From Carassius auratus (taxonomy: Eukaryota > Chordata > Actinopteri > Cypriniformes > Cyprinidae), in the NCBI RefSeq assembly GCF_003368295.1, contig NC_039281.1, forward strand, positions 12,016,174 through 12,080,173: a stretch of 64,000 nucleotides of DNA, given 5' to 3'. Shown here piece after piece: positions 1 through 18,400 of this stretch. Under the pieces are notes generated by a model. The model was not told the DNA's origin. It worked only from the letters and a program-made list of their open reading frames with translations, and did not search any database. The first letter of the stretch is position 1; every line of letters starts with the position of its first letter. Both the position numbers and the translations under genes were made by a program.

Positions 1-1130
1 ACTTTAACATAACAACTAAACTTATATTGGTAATTTGCTGAAGTTATTTGATTCTCAGTTGTTTTAAAGGGATCAAGTTTACCCAAAATAAGTCATTTTG
101 AACTATTAAAAAAATTCAATTGACATTTCTCAAAATATATATTTTAGGTTCCAGATAAATAAATAAAAAGTCATACTGGTTTGGAATGACATGCGGGTGA
201 ATAAATGATGACAGAATTTTAAACTGTGCCTGCAGTGTTTTAGAAGATAAGAAGTAATGTAATGAAGTAATCAAGACAATGGAGAAGCGTAAAAGCTTCT
301 CATAAATAACACTCTCAAGTGATGTTCATAATTACTGGATTTAATACAGTGTGATCAATATTGTAAATGTTTAATTGCTGTGTGCAAGTGCCCATAATCA
401 AGTCTACCTCTCATTCTTGGAGATACTCTCGGCTGGACTCATGCCACATGCCCTCATTTACGAGTAAATGGCTGAAAATGTCCGTCGGTAATGTGCCATT
501 GAACCATTCCCACACAGAGAAGATCATCTGTACAGTGAGAGCATCAGTGTTCGCGAATAAATGGCATCATCTGTCTTGATGCTTGCAAAGTGTCGTGCTG
601 CTGCCACTGCAGGACGTGTGATCAGACCAGTACCACACTTCAATATATCACCATATTGCGACAGGTGTCAATACATTAGGATCTACCATCCGAATAAATA
701 GCTACTTGGTGAGCTGTCAGTCTCACCAAAGAGCAAGTCAGTAGTAAAACATTTGAACTTTTAGACTTGAAAGATGCATGAATAATTGAATGTCAAGTTG
801 CAAGAGAGCTGAACTTAATGCAACCAGGATTAGATGAAGTAGAGAATGTATTTACCCCAGAGCATGAAGACTTCACACAGCAATCTCAATCTAGTGACCA
901 GCGCAAACCTGCAGGCATCAAGATGATATTATCTGAATCCTGTGTCCGAGATCTCGCTGTTCGTCCAGTTATGACACTGTACGTCCGCTCAGCATAACTA
1001 AACCTGGAAAATAATCCAGCCACACCAAGCTCAAAGACTACATTGTCCATAATATAAACACTGATGTGCAGTTTATTCGGCCGAAGTGATGAGGAGGCGA
1101 GCTTTTCAGTCTTCTGACTTTCCTTGTCGC
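1..1130. other. Non-coding stretch, no gene recognised
   Basis: I see no exon or conserved protein here; the short open frames have no recognisable similarity. At about 175-235 there is a fragment (motif GATGACAGAATTTT preceded by GGAATGACATG) of the interspersed repeat also found at 4.6, 10.9, 44.2 and 62.3 kb. The remainder looks like unique AT-rich DNA, and base composition turns GC/CpG-rich only towards its right end. Confidence 0.5.
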
Positions 1131-1138
1131 AAAATCCT

Positions 1139-1560
1139 TATATAAACGGCGTGGGGTTTATTCCGTTTTTTCGACTCGAGCTCGAGCAGGATCCTTCGCG
1201 CTCCATCCAGACTCTCGGGCGACTGTGAGGAAGCTTTGTGCCGGCTGAGGAGTAGAAGTCCGTTAGAAGTGTGCTAGAAACGTCTTATCTTCTAAATATG
1301 TAACGGAAGCCGCTTTTTTCCGAGTATCTCCTTGTCTTCATACTTCATTTAGGAAAGGGCGCGAAAGAACGCGTCGCGAGACAGTTTATGATTGCAGTGT
1401 GTCATTTGTAGGCAGTTTACGTGCCCTTGTACCTCTCCCTCCGCTCGCTCTCTAACTCTACCGTTTAGTTGCTTCTCTCGGATTTCACTTCGGATAGCAG
1501 GCGGGGATATTTGAATGGCCCCGTGCATATTGCATGGGAGTCACAGTCCGGAAGAGTCCA
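1139..1560 (+). promoter_or_regulatory. TATA-containing CpG-rich promoter-like block
   Basis: A canonical TATATAAA lies at 1139-1146 on the plus strand. About 400 bp of CpG-rich sequence follows, with ACGCGTCGCG-type runs that are unusual in this AT-rich window, so rightward transcription starting near 1170 is plausible. The presumed leader holds two tiny upstream ORFs: a start-stop ATGTAA at about 1297 and an 8-codon frame at about 1388. The palindrome CTCGAGCTCGAG lies just past the TATA box. A pyrimidine-rich tract ending in CAG near 1500 could also be a splice acceptor. No recognised coding exon is attached. It could belong to an unidentified small gene, to a non-coding transcript, or to a first exon spliced to something outside the window. 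Confidence 0.4.
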
Positions 1561-1664
1561 TGCTACGAATTACTGCCGCTAGTGCAATCATTGCTATGAT
1601 AATTACATTGTTCAAAGCTGAAGAAAACAACACCCACGGTGTCCCTGCTGTTAGTGACGAATGA
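1515..1664 (+). CDS. Unrecognised 49-aa ORF with one hydrophobic segment
   Basis: I do not recognise this ORF. It starts with ATGG (G at +4, weak -3 position) and ends at TGA 1662-1664. It begins MAPCILHG and has a hydrophobic stretch of about 17 residues (about 17-33, including AASAIIAMIITLF) that could be a single membrane helix. A short acidic tail ending VSDE follows. It lies downstream of a TATA box and CpG-rich block with two tiny upstream ORFs, an arrangement compatible with a short regulated membrane protein. Against it: 49 codons can occur by chance, there is no clear polyadenylation signal close by, and no homologue comes to mind. It could instead be the first coding part of a spliced gene. 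Confidence 0.25.
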   Translation: MAPCILHGSHSPEESMLRITAASAIIAMIITLFKAEENNTHGVPAVSDE

Positions 1665-2623
1665 TTGTATGCTGAGATGAACTAGAAGGTCCTTTCAGAT
1701 TGGTTATTTGTCATTTTAACAATTTTTTTTTTAATCTAGAACAGCTATGCCTTGGTGAAGACTGATTACTAGACTAGATTACTAATGCAGTCTATGTATT
1801 TATAAGCGAATTCAAGGTGCACTCTGTATTTTTTTTTTCCTTAAATATAACTTTTGAAAAATGTACAAAAGTCTAATAACAGCTGAGCTAAATAACATTT
1901 TTGTAAACAGGTCACATATGGACCTACTTCCATGCTAGTATTTCTATAGACATTTCCAATTTAGTCCCTTAAATTGAGCAATACGTTGTAGCTTACCCAA
2001 TGGAGATGTTAATATCTCACATGTTGATCATGATCAATGAAAATCAATGTTTTAAGATCAAAACACATTTGTCAGTATCTTTTTTTTTTATCTTTATGGA
2101 TGCAATTAATTCCAAATACTACCCATACCTAGAAAACTTTTTGTAAAATTTGGTTCTGATAGTTGTACCCGGGAGACACTGAATCATTTGGAGCCGAAAG
2201 GAGCAACATTTTCTATCTGTCTACCAATCCTTGTGAGCCAGACAATAATGATTCTTGAAACATCATACTCTAAAAATGGCTTCCCAGAGAAGACATTTAT
2301 TGAAAAAAAAATATATATATATATATATTTGAAAATGGTACAGTAACAGCGCTATCTGATTTGATATGCACTGGCCCCTTCTTTATACAAACATGGGTCC
2401 ATTTTACTTATATAGAATTAAGAGGAAAAGTTAAGGAGGAAGCTTAATATTAATGGGTTTAGGAACTGTTCTTGCATGATCAGAGTGCCAGTGTGACAGG
2501 AGATTGAGCTGAATTTCATTATCTGTAAGAACCATTTTTTCCCCCACAACTGTTCTGACAGGCCAGTTTCCATTGTCTTTATGGCCTTTGTGAAATCAAA
2601 GGTTACCCCAGCGCCACCCCCAT

Positions 2624-2653
<30 letters not shown>
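2624..2653. repeat. C16 homopolymer followed by (CA)n
   Basis: An uninterrupted run of 16 C (2624-2639) passes directly into a (CA)7 tract and then a T run. It is a simple-sequence tract prone to length variation and produces spurious proline- and glycine-rich open frames on both strands. Confidence 0.9.
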
Positions 2654-2654
<1 letters not shown>

Positions 2655-4593
2655 TTTTTTTTCTTTACAATGTTCACCTCATGTATTCATGGTGAAGGGT
2701 AGTCTTGTAGTTCTAATTAGCCAGATGGAAAAGAAAGGCATAGAGAAGGCAAAGTCATCGTTCTTGTCACAGTCATCTGTGCGCACCACTGGTTTCCAGA
2801 CATTTTCCATTCTTTGCCTTCAATATTTTTTCACCTTTGTTAGCTCCACCCACTACTCTCTACATTCTCTTTCTCCATCTCACCCACTCGCTCTCTCACC
2901 CGTCCCCATGGGCTGAAGTGTTTGAAGGTCACTGATGCTAGCTCTCAGCACGAAGGGAGTGAGAACGACGGAGAAAATTAGACCACAAGAGTCCAGCAGT
3001 GCACAGTCAACACTTTTTGCCCCCATAAAGTTGGTAAAGACTCTGCCTTATGCAAATGTTACAGGCCTGATTGGTGCCCCGGTGTGCACTGGCAGAAGCT
3101 CGTCCCAAGACACTGCTCACTACATCCATCTGCTACCCATTAGAGCTCTTAGTGGAAAAAACACATGCTCTCCAACCACAACGAAACAATCTGTCTTACA
3201 GACTGGAAGAATCTCACAATGAGCACACAGTTTGATATACTGTTTTTGATCATTAATCCGCACCTTAACGTCCAAGTTGTATTTCCGGAACTTAAAATAT
3301 TTATAAATCTTACAATTACAACCAACCCTGGCTCAACTGATAATGATACTCGATTAATTATCTCCAGTCTTACTGATTAACCGACTGCTATGTTGCAGAG
3401 CTCCGATAAGATAAGACATCCACTGATGCGATGTTAGTCTCTGAAGAATGGGTCTGAGGAATTGGGCTCTTTACTTTAATAACATAACTTTTAATGAAAT
3501 CTTTTCACACTCACTGATTTCCATCAGATGTTAGACATCAGCACAGATACGACTCCTTCAAAGCATTTACTGTCCTTTTTAACTTTTTCAATGCAGTGGA
3601 CCCAAATGCTTTGACTTAGACCTTCACCCTGCATTTTATTATATTTAAATCTGTCTGTTGTGCTTTTATAAAATGTTTGCAAGGCAACACGCCTCATATT
3701 GAAGGACGCGGTCCTTGAGGATCTCATTTAGAGGAGCAACACATCATTGTTTCTTCAGACTGAAGTAGGTATAACTATCAATATAGACTGTAAAAATACA
3801 CCATAATATTGACAGGAGAATAATGTGTCCCCAGTGGCACATCTTGCTTTGAACGCATTAATCATCACGGTTTATACTTTAAACAAAGATGTGTTTTTAG
3901 ATGTGTTTGAGGTTGCAGTGGAATTTGGGATGATCAAAGATAGAGCCATTAGCCATTCTGACAAATTTTGCTAGCATTCCACAATGTCTGATGCAAACAT
4001 TGTGTGATCGCCTGTGGATCAAGCGAATAGACATTAATCCTCTTTGCATTCAAAAGCAGGACCCTTCCCAGTACAAGGCCTTGTCCATTTCTGTCCTGAG
4101 CTTGAGGCTGCTTGATGGGTTTGACTGGTTTGAGGGTAAGAAGCTAATCAGCTGTAAGACACCCTTATAGGGAATAATGTAATAAAATGGGAAGAGTGCT
4201 GCACATTAAATTAGGAAAGGGGAACCGGAGTAATTAATTAGAGTGTCTAACACTGCAGAGTTTAATTAACCTTTCTTCTACACCCCTCACCTCACCCCCA
4301 TCTTTCAGGATGCTGGCGTGGGCAATGAATTGCCCATCCTAGGGTGCCAGGGGCAATTAATCCTGCCTGCTGCCCCAAAGCCACGTCCCCTGTCATGCTT
4401 GTGTACAAATGCCCTTTTTTGCGCTTCTGTTTCACTCACTGTTACATATCACTACGCACAAGGAGGGAACATGCAGTGCCGTGTCATCTAAATCCCACAC
4501 TAAGAGAGCGCTTTGAAAGATGTTCTCCCACTTCATCTCACTCTTTTCTCTTTATACCAGCTCCTTTTGTTTCTTATTGTCTGCAGAAAAAAA

Positions 4594-4735
4594 ATCATTC
4601 ATCATTCTGTCATCATCTGCTCACACTCATGTTGTTCCCAACCTGTATGACTTACCTTCTTTCATCAAACAGAAAAGGAGAAATTATTAGTTACATTTTG
4701 TTCTGTTTCTCACACCAAGCTATTGGATGACTACA
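4594..4735. repeat. Fragment of interspersed repeat (ACTCATGTTGTTCC family)
   Basis: Contains CTGCTCACACTCATGTTGTTCC followed by AACCTGTATGAC, a diagnostic segment of a very common cyprinid interspersed repeat. Related pieces in this window occur at about 175, 10.85-11.2, 44.2-44.6 and 62.3-62.5 kb. The class of the parent element cannot be settled from these fragments. Confidence 0.65.
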
Positions 4736-7556
4736 TAGGAATTGAATGGGGTGGTGTTATTATTGTTAACTATTCAAAAATTTTATTCGTAAATTGGAAA
4801 AAAAAAGCAGAAATTAAATATGGTGTAAATATTAAATGAAGTACTAAAAATGAAAAATTAATTAATTAATTAAGGCTGAATGGAAATATTAAAAACTGAT
4901 ATAATGTATAAATAGCAAAAAAAAAATGAAAAGCTAATTCAGAATGTTAAAAGACATCATAAAAGTATATAAGTCATACTAAAAGAACACTGTTTTAATG
5001 ACTTTTATGGGGCTTTTGTTTGATTTATGAAGCTTGAAACTTTAGCTTTGTTTCATTGTACTTCCTTGGATAACTTCTGTTTGTATTTTGCAGATTTCAC
5101 AAAAGTTACACAAGTTTAGAACAGCATTAGGGTTAATAAAGCATGAATGACACTATAACAATTTTTTATTTATTTTTTTATTTTTTGGTGCACTATCCTT
5201 TTAATTGCCTCATTTTGCTGTAAGTGAATATTTTATATCCATTCCCATCACTGATGAAGTCTTTTGTCCAGCATCTTCTACTGACCCATGCAATGATCTG
5301 TTCCTTCAACCATTTTAATTTGCTTAATTTCTTCTTAATGCATTTAATTATGCAGGTTTTCACTTAGTTGCAAATCACACTGTCCTAATGCCTTCTCCTC
5401 AGAGGCTTTGGTCTAAAGTGATAGAACCACTTGAATCCACCACCGTGCTCCTTTTCCTTCTGCTTTTCTTTAATGGATTGTGCTCACAGCCCTCACACAT
5501 ACATTCTTTATTCACGCGGGTCCCTATGGCCTCTCCATACATCAGCACTCTGAAGCCTTTCACCCGCTTTGTCAAACGGACCTCCTGATTGTAAGTATTG
5601 ATCTTCAATGTTGCTCTCATAGGGGACATGACTTGAACGTTACATTGTTCTTCTTTGTCCTCACAGGAGATATATACACGTGTGCAATATTATTAGACAC
5701 CCTTATATATGTGGCCCTCAATCTGTTACTTCTGAAAAAGCTGTTACTTTCTGAGTCTGTTCTCACTCTTTTTGTCATTCATCCATGTCAGAGACCATCT
5801 CGTTAAAAAGAATTGCTGAAGCTGAAAGCTTATGTTATAAAAATGAAACAAATGCAAAGCGGGAGAACTGATGAAAAGAATGAATAAAGGAGGCGTTTTG
5901 TGAATCAAAAATACAATCCAGATGCAGATACCCTGCACAGCATATATTAGATGAAGCAGTTTTTACTCTGGTTATTAAATTATTCCCCTTGTTAGAGAGT
6001 TGTATGTTTCCCACGAACATATTTCATAACAAATTGATCTATAAGCATGATTGTTTTGAAAGCATTCATGTCTTGTTATCTTCTCACACAATTCACCCAG
6101 GATTTTTCTTTTGTCAGATCCTTCACCATAAATGGCCGCTTTATGTTAGAGGATATTGATATGATAAACACTTTTAATATTCATCTCAGATAATAAAAAA
6201 CCTGCAGTGTCCAAGGTTGATAGCATGCGTCCATCAAGGTGATGTACTGCAACCATTTTAGTTCTTCCCAGCTCTGCTTTTAGCAGTTGAGGAACGAGGA
6301 GGTGTAATTGGACTGCTTCACTTCTAGATGATTAGATCTTGGTTTTTAGAGAGCTAGACTGATACTTTGGCCTGCACTCGAAAGTGAATGTATCTCCCAT
6401 TAAACGTACAATGTCTTGGTCATCTGGAGCTTTATTTTGTAAAGATTGTCAGATTGTCTTCATCTTCAAGCCTTGTCTTTTCAACCAACAACAGATTCCT
6501 TTTTTTATAAAAGCCTCACTCATGATATTAAAAGCATGATCCATTGTACCCCTCTTTGTTTGGCACAGTTTGACTGTCTTGTGCATCTGATATCTGCACA
6601 CCACCAGAACCTTTCATCCTTGTTGTCCGCCTGCTTTCCCCCCATCATCATCATCAGACGACCACTTCCTCACAGATCTGTCTAATATCCTCTGCATTCC
6701 ACCAAATGGCTTTGCTTGTTTCACCTCTTTCAGAACTAAAACAACAACTTTAAAGGGAGTTAAAAAGCAGCGGGTTGAAAAACCAAAGTAGAAGTGGTGT
6801 GTAATCGCAGCCCAAGGGTTTTTGAGGCTCTCCTAACAACCTTAGTTTAATATGAATCCATATTTAATTAGGAATCACCCACCGCCTTTCTTGTTTACTT
6901 AGATCTGTTGTTCTCGCTGAAGTCAGAGCTCAGGGAGATGCTAGTGGGTTGACATGGGATTACTATTAATAAGCAAGTCAGGAGGGAGATGGGCTGCCTG
7001 CAATCCAGGGCATTTGTTTTCATTTCATTAGTGTTGAGATTTTTTTTATTATTATGCAGTGTACTGGCTGAACAGTAATACCTCTGGATTTGTGAGGAAA
7101 TATTTGCTATTCTCGTATAACAGTATGTGCCTTATATAATCTAAAAATATTGCATCAGTATATACAAGTTAGGATCAAATAGGAAGGAAGTTATTTGCAA
7201 ATGGACTTTGCACCAAAAGATGCTGTTTATCTTGGCCCGTATATCACCCAAGAGATATATCTTTGACTTTGTCAAAAAAGTCTGTTATATTTAGCAGCTT
7301 ATTTTGGTCAAGAACCGCCTACTTCGACAGGAAAGGTCTGACAAAGTGACTAAGCTTAGTTCAAGTTGTTTTTACATGCTGTTTAAAGAAGTTTGTTTAT
7401 CATTTGTTTGAATGCCATACAACCCTGGTTGATACAGTATGAAAAATAATTAAAATCAAATACTTCAATACATTCGGTGATCATGAATACAGAAAAATTA
7501 GTGAGGTGGGATCAGCAAGATTTAAAAAATAAATAACTGAACACCTTTAAAGAGCA

Positions 7557-7945
7557 AAAAAGATCAAAAGTGACAGTAGAAGTATTTAAAAAGTGTGTAA
7601 AGTTTAAAAACACATTTTAACAAATATATTTCAAATGCTGTTCTTTTGAACTTTCTATTCATCAACAACAAAAAATAATCTGACAAAAAAATTATCACAT
7701 ATCCACAAAAATATTAAACAGTACAATATTAAACTGTTTTCAGCATTGATTATAATAGTAATAAATATTTATTGAGCACTAAATCAGCATGTTTTCTGAA
7801 GGATCATGTGAGTAATGATTCTGAAAATTCGTCTTTACCATCACAGGAATAAATAAAATTTTAAATTGCTATATAAAATGTAATAATATTTCAAAGTATT
7901 TTCATTTTTTATTTATTTTGTTCAAATAAATTCAGCCTTCACAGG
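7557..7945. repeat. Interspersed repeat copy (TTCAGCATCATTACTCC/GTTCTTTTGAACTTTC family)
   Basis: Diverged copy of the most abundant repeat in the window. Recognisable blocks are GCTGTTCTTTTGAACTTTCT followed by ATTCATCA, AACTGTTTTCAGCATTGAT, GAGCACTAAATCAGCAT and GAAGGATCATGTGA, in the usual order. The other copies lie near 12.65, 13.98, 16.1, 16.9, 40.8, 46.2, 49.95 and 53.9 kb. The better preserved copies begin with a motif like ACCATTNAAAAGTTTGGGG, so this family appears to be a non-autonomous element. Confidence 0.75.
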
Positions 7946-8410
7946 AAAGAGGTCTTTCAATTACATGACCCCAAATAACGAAACAATAGTGTATGTATTG
8001 TTAGAATAGAAATCAAAATGAATGTCCAGCCAATAGCAATTGGTAACTATTATTTCTTTCTCTATCAGCCCTTTTCTGATAATTCTGACTGCTAAATAAA
8101 GCTCTGCAACATATACCACATGATAAAACAATTGTCCATTTTGATAAAACAATTGTTCCAGTCACTGTGTATCCTTCACAAAGCTCAAGTGCAAGGAAAA
8201 CTTTTACAACTGTAATAAGATTACAGATTAGCAGCCGCCTCCGCAGTCAACCCACAGAAAACACTCATGCTCTGGTGAAGCCACACAGGAGAAATGGCAG
8301 CCAATGTTGACTTAATGTCAGCTATACATTTAGCTTTCTGCCTGGCAAGGGCCAGGAAAGAAAATCTAATTTATCTGGAGTCTCAGAGGCATGATGACTG
8401 CCATACTCTG

Positions 8411-8413
<3 letters not shown>

Positions 8414-8445
<32 letters not shown>
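8414..8445. repeat. (CA)n microsatellite
   Basis: About 16 perfect CA dinucleotides, 240 bp upstream of the first visible mrpl11 exon. No other feature nearby. Confidence 0.9.
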
Positions 8446-8450
<5 letters not shown>

Positions 8451-8685
8451 CCTTGGGTAAATAGGCTTCCACTAGCCTCTCTCGTTCACTTTCTCACTCA
8501 CTCACACAGGCATCCAAGCATGCTGAGGCATTCACAGTGCACCAATGAGTTATCGAATGATTGACACCATGCAGCCACTCTAAATGGCTATTGGTATTCA
8601 TCAAAAGAATGCCACAATGAATAACGGCTAAAATGTGTGTGGGTCTATACCTTTCTGAATGTCTTTCCTATGCCTTCTTTTCCAG

Positions 8686-15285
<6,600 letters not shown>

Positions 15286-15366
15286 AGAGCTGCTGTGTGC
15301 TTGAGTTATTTATCAATGCAAAACCCCCATTCATGTGGATTCTTACTATTCCGGACGTGTTTTTCT

Positions 15367-15372
15367 AATAAA
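15367..15372 (+). other. mrpl11 polyadenylation signal
   Basis: AATAAA 82 bp downstream of the mrpl11 stop codon, followed within about 60 bp by T- and GT-rich sequence. The spacing fits a short 3' UTR. Confidence 0.75.
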
Positions 15373-15784
15373 ATGCTGCTCAATGCATCCAAATGTATTA
15401 AGGTGTATGTTTTCCTCTGTATCTCTCTTTGTTGTCTCCTGACTTTTTTTCTACCTCCCCTACTTTCTCTTTTCTTTTCTCTGCCTCCTACAACCATTTT
15501 TAGGCCTCTAAGCTTTTTTTTATTTTATTTTTTTTATAGCTGCTATGTCTTTGACATCTGTGCTGAAGTAGATTGCCCTTTGGCAACACATTGACACAGG
15601 TTGATATGCATTGACATTTTTAATGCTCATTTAAATGGATTGGATGCACCCAAACAGTTCTTGAACGTTTTCTTGTATTAAAAAAAATTTATAGGTTGAA
15701 CACTGTGATCTCTATTATCGACCAGTGATGTATTAAAAGTTAAACATATAATTCCATCTTTACCTGCCTACATAAACTATACTC

Positions 15785-15785
<1 letters not shown>

Positions 15786-15878
<93 letters not shown>
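15786..15878. repeat. (GATA)23 tetranucleotide array
   Basis: About 93 bp of perfect GATA repeat. It ends within a few bases of a TIR-element fragment, which suggests that the array grew from the element's edge. Confidence 0.97.
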
Positions 15879-15881
15879 GTG

Positions 15882-15965
15882 TAACACTTTAGAATAAGGT
15901 ACCAATGCTAGTTAATATTTTAATTAACAGGAAAAAACAATGAACAATACATTTATTACTGTCCG
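15882..15965. mobile_element. Fragment of hAT-like TIR element
   Basis: GTAACACTTTAGAATAAGGT followed by GCTAGTTAATATTTTAATTAAC and AACAATGAACAATACATTTA. This is the terminal part of the element seen more completely at 20134-20458. The opposite end is not present. Confidence 0.6.
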
Positions 15966-16116
15966 TAGAAATCATATTATGCTGATTAATTATCAGTGCA
16001 GGAAACTGTTGTCCTGCTTCATTATTGAATTTATTTATTTTTATTTTTTTGGGGGAACGATGTGTTAAATTGTTAAGAAATGATAGCATAGATTTGAATT
16101 GTTAGAAAATATCTAT

Positions 16117-16212
16117 ATTTTGAAGAAATGCTGTTCTTTTTAACTTCTTATTCATCAAAGAATCCTGAAAAAAAAAAGGATTTCAGTTCTCAACAGCACA
16201 ACTGTTGCCAAC

Positions 16213-16250
<38 letters not shown>
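16117..16250. repeat. Repeat fragment plus (TA)n
   Basis: 16117-16180 carries GAAATGCTGTTCTTTTTAAC and ATTCATCAAAGAATCCTGAA from the family described at 7557. A (TA)n of about 33 bp follows at about 16217-16250. Confidence 0.7.
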
Positions 16251-16255
<5 letters not shown>

Positions 16256-16894
16256 TTTGTTAAAAACTGTTTATTGAAATTTTCTTCTGGGAACAGCAGT
16301 ATAAAACAAAAAACAACTGTGCATATTTAGAACCTTTCCCATCCCCTGGTAGACTTCAAAATAAAGATTAAAAAAAGAATAAATAAATAATAAAAATAAA
16401 TTAAGTAATATTAATACATAAAAATAAAATAATTTTTACAGATTTTAGAAAAGATGACACTACATTAAAAGCTGAAAGCCATAAATTTACAGTTTTCACA
16501 TTAGATCCATGTAAACAAGAAGTTGAGAGTTCCATCGAGCTTATGTCCAACAAATACACAGTACACATGGTTGACGAGCAACTTTTTTGCTGCTGTGAAA
16601 GCAGCTAACAGTAAACATCTTTGTTTGAGGGACAAGGTGAGGTCCCAAAAATCATTCATAAAAAAAAAGGCATGGAGCCAAACATATCTCAGTACCCAAC
16701 AAATAAGATAGATTCTGTGAGAGCTGAGTCCAAAAAGGTGAGACAGAGGGGCACCCCCGCCCCCCCCCCCCCCAAAAAAAAAATGTGCCTAAAGGTCCTT
16801 GCGAACAGAGATTGCACAGGAGAAGATGACAGATTCATATAAAACATTTCATTGGAGTCAAGTAAACCCTATGCAGCAATTTCCAATGAATTAT

Positions 16895-17175
16895 TTGTAA
16901 CACTGGTATTTCTAATAATAAATCAACAGATTATTATGATTTCATAAAAATTTGGTGACACTTTTTACTGGAGTAATGGCTGATTGAAATTCATCTTTGC
17001 AACACATAAATAAATTCCATTTTAAGGGATATTAAAATAGAAACCCTTATTTTATATTGTAATAAAATTTTGCAAGATTACAGTTTTTTTCTGTATTTTT
17101 GGTCAAATAAAGGCAGCCTTGATGAGCATAAGAAACTTATGAAATTTTTTTTTTTTTTAAAAGATACTGATCCCA
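16895..17175. repeat. Interspersed repeat copy
   Basis: Diverged copy of the family described at 7557. Blocks such as AGTAATGGCTGATTGAAATTC and GGTCAAATAAAGGCAGCCTT, then GATGAGCATAAGAAACTT, are in the expected order. A short (GT)n(TA)n run follows at about 17192-17240. Confidence 0.7.
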
Positions 17176-17696
17176 TATTTTTTTTAATGACAGTGTGTGT
17201 GTGTGTGTGTATATATATAGTATATATATAAAATATATATATACTTTATAAACTGCTGCAGCTATGACATCAATATAATGACATTTTTATAATGGAACCT
17301 TTCAATTTATTAATAAAACGAGATCTGTAGTAAATACAAATGAATGATGCTTGGACGTTTTGTTCTGCAAAGTAAATTACACACTCCCATACTGAAAACA
17401 ATTTTTTTTTAAAGAGTTATGTTATTTTTAAAAACATATGTTTGCAATAAGTAAATACATAAAACCGTTTGGGGTTTGAGTGCGTGCACAGACCTTATTT
17501 TATTCATGGCTTGGAAAACCCCTTTATAAAAACCCATGGACAAAAAATCTAAAGGGAACTGGAGACAAATTAGTCTTCTGGGTTTTGACGTCACAGTTCC
17601 AGCACTCTATTCACATACATTAAAAGCTGTAGCCTACAGTAGTAAAAACCTTTACCTGTGTAGTCTACATAGACTCTACTCACATAAAGTGATATT

Positions 17697-18052
17697 TGTG
17701 ACCCTGGACCACAATACCAGTCTTAAGTCGCTATAGATTTTTCTTTTATGCCAAATATCATTAGTATATTAAGTAAAGATCATGTTCAATGAAGATGTTT
17801 TGTAAATTACCTACTGTAAATATATCAAAACTAAAGTTTAGCTTAGTAATCTGCATTTCCAAGAATTAATTTGGACAATTTAGAAGGCGATTTTCTCAGT
17901 ATTTTTTGCACCCTCCGATTCCAGATATTCAAATAGTTGTATCTTGGCCAAATATTGTCCTTCCTCAATGCAAAGCATTATTTATTCAGCTTTCAGATGA
18001 TTTATAAATCTCAAATTCGAAAAATTGGCAGGTTTTGTGGTCCAGGGTCACA
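17697..18052. mobile_element. Complete MITE with 18-bp terminal inverted repeats
   Basis: The left end TGTGACCCTGGACCACAA is matched by the reverse complement at the right end (TTGTGGTCCAGGGTCACA), giving an element of about 356 bp. The interior (CTTTTATGCCAAATATCATTAG and CAGCTTTCAGATGATTTATAAA-type segments) matches a MITE I know to be widespread in cyprinid genomes. There is no coding capacity. The target duplication is not obvious. Confidence 0.9.
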
Positions 18053-18179
18053 TACGTATAGCATATGTCAACTGCTTATATTGTCAAAAAGAAATTAGCT
18101 ATATTATCGCCCAGCTGTAATCTGATAAATGCAAGGTATGAAGATTTTCATCAAAAATGAAGTAATGAATAAATCTAAA

Positions 18180-18400
18180 TGGTGGATTTGTTTCTTACAA
18201 ACAGCTTTTCGATTCACAAGATGTTAATGGACTGAGTTGTGTGGTTTACGTGGGGATTATTGTGCTGTTTTTATCAGCTGTTTGGACTTTCATTCTGACG
18301 GCACCCGTTCACTACAGAGGATCCATTGGTGAGCAAGTGATGTAATGCTAAATTTCTTTTAAATCTGTTCAGATGAAGAAACAAACTATTATTTTAGACA
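18180..18400. repeat. Dispersed repeat copy (GAGCAAGTGATGTAATGC family)
   Basis: Shares long ordered blocks with 42935-43175: TGGATTTGTTTCTTACAAA, TTTTTATCAGCTGTTTG, CATTCTGACGGCACCC, GGTGAGCAAGTGATGTAATG and AGAAACAAACT. A shorter third copy lies at about 31215-31325. These are non-coding pieces of a non-autonomous interspersed element. Confidence 0.8.

Larger units (their letters stand above)
1665..8685. other. Long non-coding stretch upstream of the first visible mrpl11 exon
   Basis: No exon recognised. I searched by eye for the missing N-terminal mrpl11 exon (expected to encode a Gly/Pro-rich segment ending near PxLGQ before a GT donor) and did not find it. Contents seen: a short (TA)n at about 2310-2328, a C16 run followed by (CA)n at 2624-2653, interspersed repeat fragments at about 4594-4735 and 7557-7945, and a (CA)n at 8414-8445. 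The short open frames in this stretch look like chance frames. Confidence 0.5.

Noticed and set aside
4320..4360. Possible mrpl11 upstream exon (frame containing PILG)
   Set aside because: The surrounding residues do not match the family and no correctly phased donor follows.
4344..4730. 128-codon plus-strand open frame
   Set aside because: Partly overlaps an interspersed repeat fragment and resembles no protein.
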